From Paracoccaceae bacterium (GTDB lineage: Bacteria; Pseudomonadota; Alphaproteobacteria; Rhodobacterales; Rhodobacteraceae), in contig NVQY01000047.1 of NCBI GenBank assembly GCA_002400675.1, positions 4,128-14,590 of the forward strand: a stretch of 10,463 bases of DNA, in the 5' to 3' direction. Every line of letters begins with the position of its first letter. Positions within the stretch are counted from its first letter, which is position 1. The position numbers and the translations under genes are program-made. The notes below the pieces were generated by a model. That model did no database searches, was not told where the DNA came from, and saw only the letters and a program-made list of their open reading frames with translations. Of this stretch, positions 6,692 to 10,463 are shown piece by piece.

Positions 6692-7198
6692 ATGTCGCGA
6701 CGCGCTGACGAAATTGAAATCAACCTGCCGCACCTGCGCCGGTTTGCGCTGGCGCTGACGCGCGACGGGGATAAGGCGGATGATCTGGTGCATGACACGG
6801 TGGAACGGGCGCTGTCGCGCTGGTATCTGCGCAAACCGGGGCTGGCGCTGCGGCCGTGGTTGTTTGCCATCCTGCGCAACCTGAATATCAGCGGGCATCG
6901 CAAACAGGGGCGTATGCGGGTCGATGATGACGTCGAGATTGACACGATCAGTTCAGGCGCATCCGGCCCCGAGGACCGGTTGGAGCTGAAACAGGTGCTG
7001 GGCCTGTTGGCGCAGTTACCCGAAGAACAGCGCGCGGCGATCCTGTTGGTGTCGGTCGAAGGCTTCGCCTACGCCGACGCCTCACGGATCATGGATATTC
7101 CGGTCGGTACCCTGATGTCGCGCCTTAGCCGGGGACGTAAGAAGTTGAGAATACTGGTGGAAACCCCACCCGAGCAAAGATTGAGGAGGGTGATATGA
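6692..7198 (+). CDS. ECF RNA polymerase sigma factor
   Basis: A 168-residue group 4 (extracytoplasmic function) sigma factor. Region 2 spans about 11-72: LRRFALALTRDGDKADDLVHDTVERAL (core-binding and region 2.2) then RPWLFAILRNLNISGHRK (-10 recognition). Region 4 spans about 101-155: LGLLAQLPEEQRAAILLVSVEGFAYADASRIMDIPVGTLMSRLSRGRKKL, with the helix-turn-helix at about 122-148 that reads the -35. No C-terminal extra domain is present. The ATG at 6692 has only a weak GGGA upstream. The stop overlaps the anti-sigma start by 4 nt (ATGA), so the two are translationally coupled. It likely drives its own promoter and that of the DUF7282-like gene. The ECF subgroup cannot be fixed without a search. 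Confidence 0.95.
   Translation: MSRRADEIEINLPHLRRFALALTRDGDKADDLVHDTVERALSRWYLRKPGLALRPWLFAILRNLNISGHRKQGRMRVDDDVEIDTISSGASGPEDRLELKQVLGLLAQLPEEQRAAILLVSVEGFAYADASRIMDIPVGTLMSRLSRGRKKLRILVETPPEQRLRRVI
7184..7189 (+). promoter_or_regulatory. Strong ribosome binding site of the anti-sigma gene inside the sigma gene
   Basis: AGGAGG lies 5 nt before the ATG at 7195 and within the last codons of the sigma gene. It is a near-perfect Shine-Dalgarno, much stronger than that of the sigma gene itself, which would favour an excess of anti-sigma over sigma. Confidence 0.85.
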
Positions 7199-7977
7199 CC
7201 CGACCGAACAGGCCCATAGGCGAAGACGACCTGACTGCATATGTCGACGGCGAATTGCCCTCTGAACGGCGCGCGTTGGTCGAAAAATGGCTGGCCTCGC
7301 ACCCGGAAGACCGGGCGCGGGTCACCGAGGACCAACAGATCAAGGCGCGTCTGGCCGACAGCCTTGGCGCGCTGGCCGACACCAGCTTGCCGGACCAGTT
7401 GCGGGTTGATCGCATTCTGGCCGACCGCGCCACCCGGCGCATGGGCGGGCTGCGGCGCATGGCGGCGGTGGTCGCTCTGGTTGCGGCAAGCGGCGCGGGG
7501 GGGTGGATCCTGCGCGGCACTGCGCCGGCGGTTGAACTCGCCCAGAGCAGCGCTCAGAGCGGGGTTCAGGCGGCACGGGTCGCCTATAATGTCTATGTGC
7601 CGGAAAAACTGCACCCGGTCGAAGTGTCGGCGGACGCGCAAGATCATCTGGGCAAATGGCTGGGTAATCGTTTGGGGGCGCCGGTGAAAATCCCCGACCT
7701 TGGCGCGCAGGGGCTGACCTTGCTGGGCGGGCGGTTGCTGCCGGGGAGCGATGGCTTGCCCGCCGGTCAGTTGATGTATGAAACCACCGATGGGCAACGG
7801 GTGACCCTGTACCTGCAAGGCGGGTTTGGCGAAGAAACCTCTTTCGTGTTCTCGCGCGAAAATGACGTGGGGGCCTTTGCCTGGCGCTCGCCCGATCTGG
7901 CCTATGTGCTGACCGGGGCGATGACGCAGGACGAATTGTTGAACATCGCCCACGCCATCCAACAGTGGACCCTGTAA
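7195..7977 (+). CDS. Membrane anti-sigma factor lacking the zinc motif
   Basis: The 260-residue product has the usual order for a transmembrane anti-sigma factor (RsiW-like, COG5662). A cytoplasmic sigma-binding domain (about 1-80; EDDLTAYVDGELPSERRALVEKWLASHPE is the typical start) is followed by one membrane helix (about 88-107) and a periplasmic domain of about 150 residues. The periplasmic part reads YNVYVPEKLHPVEV, HLGKWLGNRLGAPVKIPDL, LTLLGGRLLP, GQLMYETTDGQRVTLYL and AYVLTGAMTQDELLNIA, a pattern I recognise from other proteobacterial anti-sigma factors next to ECF genes. The whole protein has no cysteine, so the HxxxCxxC zinc motif of ZAS domains is absent and direct thiol sensing is ruled out. 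It binds and inactivates the upstream sigma factor until an envelope signal releases it. The signal is unknown. Confidence 0.9.
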   Translation: MTRPNRPIGEDDLTAYVDGELPSERRALVEKWLASHPEDRARVTEDQQIKARLADSLGALADTSLPDQLRVDRILADRATRRMGGLRRMAAVVALVAASGAGGWILRGTAPAVELAQSSAQSGVQAARVAYNVYVPEKLHPVEVSADAQDHLGKWLGNRLGAPVKIPDLGAQGLTLLGGRLLPGSDGLPAGQLMYETTDGQRVTLYLQGGFGEETSFVFSRENDVGAFAWRSPDLAYVLTGAMTQDELLNIAHAIQQWTL

Positions 7978-7996
7978 TGCCGGCCCTGCCACCACC

Positions 7997-8069
7997 CGTA
8001 GGATGGGTTTTTAACCCATCTTCGGATTGCGGTCGGGCAAGGTAAGATGGGTTAAAAACCCATCCTACG
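7997..8069. repeat. Perfect 26-bp inverted repeat with self-palindromic arms
   Basis: Left arm 7997-8022 and right arm 8044-8069 are exact reverse complements with a 21-nt loop. Each arm also contains its own palindrome, GATGGGTT-TTT-AACCCATC on the left and the AAA version on the right, so the DNA can fold as one long hairpin or two short ones. It lies 20 nt after the anti-sigma stop and 45 nt after the purB stop, between convergent genes. It could be a bidirectional terminator or a member of a REP/BIME-like dispersed family; GTAGGATGGGTT-type repeats are common between genes in several proteobacteria. Confidence 0.85.
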
Positions 8070-8113
8070 CGCATACGGACCGATTGGGATGCCCTGTCAG
8101 ATCAAGGCAATGG

Positions 8114-9418
8114 TCAGTCGCCAAACACCCGTGCAAAGATCGTGTCCACATGTTTGGTATGGTACCCCAGATCGAACTTTTCCTCGATCTCTGCGGGGCT
8201 GAGCGCGGCCAGAACATCCGCATCCGCCAGCAGTTCGGTCTTGAAATCCTTACCCTGTTCCCAGACCTTCATGGCGTTGCGCTGCACCAGCTTATAGGAA
8301 TCCTCGCGGCTGACCCCGGCCTGCGTCAGCGCCAGCAACACCCGCTGCGACATTACCAAGCCACGGAATTTGTTCATGTTGGCCAGCATGTTATCCGGGT
8401 ATATCACCAGCTTGTCGATCACACCGGTCAGGCGTGACAGGGCGAAATCGAGGGTAATGGTGGTGTCGGGACCGATGTTGCGTTCCACGGATGAATGCGA
8501 AATGTCGCGTTCATGCCACAGGGCCACGTTCTCCATCGCCGGCACCACCGCCATACGCACCAATCGTGCCAGACCAGTCAGGTTCTCGGTCAGCACCGGG
8601 TTGCGTTTATGCGGCATTGCACTTGATCCTTTCTGGCCCTTGGAAAAGAACTCCTCGGCCTCAAGAACCTCGGTGCGCTGCATGTGGCGGATCTCGGTGG
8701 CGACGTTTTCGATCGAACTGCCAACCACACCCAACGCAGCAAAAAACGCCGCGTGGCGGTCGCGTGGGATCACTTGGGTGCTGATCGGCTCGGGCGTCAG
8801 GCCCAGCTTTTCACAGACATACTCTTCGACTTTCGGGTCGATATTGGCAAACGTACCCACGGCGCCGGAGACCGCCCCGGTGGCAATCTCGGCGCGTGCC
8901 GTTTTCAATCGCGAGAGGTTGCGGTCCATTTCCGCGTAGAACCGCGCGAATGTCAGGCCCATGGTGGTCGGTTCGGCGTGGATGCCGTGTGAACGGCCAA
9001 TGCGCACGGTCATCTTATGTTCCAGCGCGCGGCGCTTCAGGGCGGCCAGCAGGCCGACCATATCGGCAATCAGGATATCGGCGGCGCGTACCAGTTGCAC
9101 GTTGAACGTGGTGTCCAGAACGTCCGAAGACGTCATGCCCTGATGCACAAACCGCGCTTCGTCATTGCCGATGATCTCGGCCAGATGGGTCAGGAACGCG
9201 ATCACGTCGTGTTTGGTCACCGCTTCAATCTCATCAATCCGGGCAACGTCGAATTTCACGTCCTTGGCCTTCCACACCGCGTCGGCATTGGCGCGCGGGA
9301 TCACGCCAAGATTGGCCATCGCCTCGCAGGCGTGGGCCTCGATCTCGTACCAGATGCGGAACTTGGTCTCGGGCGACCAGATGGCAACCATGTCGGGGCG
9401 GGAATAACGGGGGATCAT
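8114..9418 (-). CDS. purB: Adenylosuccinate lyase
   Basis: PurB cleaves fumarate from adenylosuccinate to give AMP and from SAICAR to give AICAR, so it acts twice in purine synthesis. The 434-residue product has full family length. The fumarase/aspartase superfamily signature SSAMPHKRNP is at 265-274, in the flexible loop that carries the catalytic serine. TKHDVIAF (68-75), GMTSSDVLDT (94-103) and RSHGIHAEPTTMG (142-154, with the catalytic histidine) are the other active-site blocks. The ATG at 9418 starts the expected MIPRYSRPDM, with AAGGTG about 10 nt upstream. The reading frame happens to stay open a further 344 codons upstream, antisense to the next gene; that part has no homology-like features and is not translated PurB. 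The gene is convergent with the anti-sigma operon across the inverted repeat at 7997-8069. Confidence 0.98.
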   Translation of the reverse strand: MIPRYSRPDMVAIWSPETKFRIWYEIEAHACEAMANLGVIPRANADAVWKAKDVKFDVARIDEIEAVTKHDVIAFLTHLAEIIGNDEARFVHQGMTSSDVLDTTFNVQLVRAADILIADMVGLLAALKRRALEHKMTVRIGRSHGIHAEPTTMGLTFARFYAEMDRNLSRLKTARAEIATGAVSGAVGTFANIDPKVEEYVCEKLGLTPEPISTQVIPRDRHAAFFAALGVVGSSIENVATEIRHMQRTEVLEAEEFFSKGQKGSSAMPHKRNPVLTENLTGLARLVRMAVVPAMENVALWHERDISHSSVERNIGPDTTITLDFALSRLTGVIDKLVIYPDNMLANMNKFRGLVMSQRVLLALTQAGVSREDSYKLVQRNAMKVWEQGKDFKTELLADADVLAALSPAEIEEKFDLGYHTKHVDTIFARVFGD

Positions 9419-9505
9419 CGGCAGAGGCACCTTATTGTGAGTGGCGGCAGGGGTTGGGTGCGTCTTAGACTGACGCGCAAGGCACGACAAGGCAGGAGGC
9501 CCCAT

Positions 9506-9865
9506 ATGAGACGGATTGCCCAAGTAACCACCCTTTTGGTGGGATTTGCCCCCGGTCCTGCCCTGGCGCAGGACTGGCAAGCCCTGCGCGGCGATCAGAT
9601 CCGCGCGGCGCTGGAGGGGCGCAAACTGGTCTATGACACCGGGGCCACGCAGGATTTCCGCGCCTCGGGGCGCACCTCGTATAACGCGGGGGCTGATAGC
9701 TGGGGGTACTGGCGCATCACCGGCGATCAGTATTGTTCGCAATGGCCGCCCTCGGACCTGTGGTCGTGTTACGATCTGTTGCTGGCCCCGGACGGCGCAG
9801 GGGTGCGCTTTGTCGGCGGAGCGGGCGAGACCAGCGATGCAATCTATGGTCCGGGCGGGCCGTAA
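9506..9865 (+). CDS. Small secreted protein of unknown function
   Basis: The 119-residue product has a signal peptide at 1-21 (cleavage ALA before QDW), so it is probably periplasmic. The mature part begins with a conserved-looking GDQIRAALEGRKLVYD, followed by TSYNAGADSWGYWRITGDQYCSQWPPSDLWSCYDLLL (58-93). The layout 'GxWRITGDxYCxxW...CY' with two cysteines (C77, C88), probably disulfide-bonded, resembles small periplasmic beta-barrel proteins common in Rhodobacteraceae. I cannot name the family. The start is firm: AGGAGG lies 6 nt before the ATG. It is divergent from purB across 87 nt, in which I find no convincing promoter. Confidence 0.82.
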   Translation: MRRIAQVTTLLVGFAPGPALAQDWQALRGDQIRAALEGRKLVYDTGATQDFRASGRTSYNAGADSWGYWRITGDQYCSQWPPSDLWSCYDLLLAPDGAGVRFVGGAGETSDAIYGPGGP

Positions 9866-9881
9866 CCGGCGCGGTTGCGGC
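9859..9881 (+). terminator. Hairpin over the stop codon of the small secreted gene
   Basis: GCCGTAACCG (9859-9868) pairs with CGGTTGCGGC (9872-9881) in a 10-bp stem with one G-U pair and a 3-nt loop. It includes the TAA stop at 9863-9865. No U-run follows, so a terminator role is only a suggestion. Confidence 0.35.
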
Positions 9882-10066
9882 TGGACAAACACCGGGCAGG
9901 GCCGCAAAATGCGCGGCGACTTAGCAAGAATGGCGCTGGCGTTGCCTCCTGCGGTAACAAGGGTGCCACTCGATGGCGCCAATCGATCGTCCATCCCCGC
10001 CCCGGCCAAAGTCTGACCGGACCCCCTTCGGCACCATGACGGGCCGGATAATAAAGGTACCTGCCT

Positions 10067-10463
10067 GTGAAATCGAAGATCCTGCACCGGTTCATTTCTG
10101 GCCTGCTGATATTCATCCCGCTGTTTGTGTTGGCGTTCGGGCTGTTCAAGTTCCACGAACTGGCAGGGCGTCTGGCCGAACCGGTGCTTGGCTTTGCCGA
10201 CCCGGACACCGCGCTTGGGGCGATCCTGATCAAGGTGGTGGCGTTCGTGCTGGTGCTTGTGGCGATCTACCTGCTGGGGTTTCTGGCGGCTTTGCCACTG
10301 GTGCACACGCGCATTCAACGCCTTGACCGGGCACTGAATGCGGTCATACCGGGCTATGCGCTGGCCAAGGGCATCATCGGCGGGGTGGTCAAAGAGGACC
10401 AGATGATGGACGGGTTCCGCCCGGTGCTGGTGCATTGCAACGGCGGTCACCGCATGGGGTTCG
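10067..10463 (+). CDS. DUF502-like two-TM membrane protein, N-terminal part (cut by window edge)
   Basis: The frame from the GTG at 10067 runs 132 codons to the end of the window without a stop. It starts VKSKILHRFISGLLIFIPLFVLAFGLFKF (membrane helix about 8-28), has a second helix at about 52-77 (AILIKVVAFVLVLVAIYLLGFLAAL), then RIQRLDRALNAVIPGYALAKGIIGGVVKED and FRPVLVHCNGGHRMGF. This order is that of DUF502 family inner-membrane proteins, whose function is unknown. The GTG start has AAAGG 9 nt upstream; no in-frame ATG lies near. The 201 nt between it and the previous gene show no convincing promoter. Confidence 0.75.
   Translation, partial: MKSKILHRFISGLLIFIPLFVLAFGLFKFHELAGRLAEPVLGFADPDTALGAILIKVVAFVLVLVAIYLLGFLAALPLVHTRIQRLDRALNAVIPGYALAKGIIGGVVKEDQMMDGFRPVLVHCNGGHRMGF

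Noticed and set aside
9419..10450. 344-codon in-frame extension upstream of purB on the minus strand
   Set aside because: PurB proteins begin at MIPRYSRPDM. The extension is rich in Arg, Gln, His and Pro, has no domain, and runs antisense to the secreted gene at 9506 and the DUF502-like gene.

Overview
The window looks like chromosomal DNA of an alphaproteobacterium, most likely a Rhodobacteraceae (Roseobacter-group) member. The reasons are the high G+C content, strong GC bias at third codon positions, the divergent alphaproteobacterial type of FliG, the ECF sigma/anti-sigma pair, and the mix of housekeeping genes. I see no phage, insertion sequence, CRISPR array, tRNA or rRNA. All assignments come from reading translations by eye; no database search was run.

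Layout. (1) 1-1072, minus: N-terminal 357 codons of aconitase (acnA), cut by the window edge. (2) 1339-2049, plus: exported DUF1223 thioredoxin-fold protein, divergent from acnA; the region between carries a candidate acnA promoter with a palindrome in its spacer. (3) 2050-5723, minus: four genes read right to left. They are a secreted TPR protein, a divergent FliG, a 10-TM DMT/EamA transporter and an LpxL/HtrB-type acyltransferase. The last two are 12 nt apart and look like an operon. The acyltransferase abuts the convergent DUF1223 gene with no spare base. (4) 5724-6119: a 396-nt stretch with no gene I can support, holding a possible promoter and a strong hairpin. (5) 6120-7977: the most interesting part. 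A small secreted DUF7282-like gene (minus) is divergent from an ECF sigma factor gene (plus), which is translationally coupled to a membrane anti-sigma factor gene. The region between carries two facing copies of the same ECF-type promoter (GGAAT, 16 nt, CGTA), each with a CCGGGGCG block upstream, around an AT-rich centre. (6) 7997-8069: a perfect 26-bp inverted repeat, each arm itself palindromic, between convergent genes. (7) 8114-9418, minus: purB, adenylosuccinate lyase. (8) 9506-9865, plus: small secreted protein of unknown function. (9) 10067 to the end, plus: start of a two-TM DUF502-like membrane protein.

How the parts fit. acnA (TCA cycle) and purB (purine synthesis) are housekeeping. 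The sigma, anti-sigma and DUF7282 genes form a self-contained envelope-signalling unit: the sigma factor probably activates both its own operon and the exported protein through the twin promoters, while the membrane anti-sigma factor holds it inactive until a periplasmic signal arrives. The remaining genes are unrelated envelope or motility functions, and several encode exported proteins.
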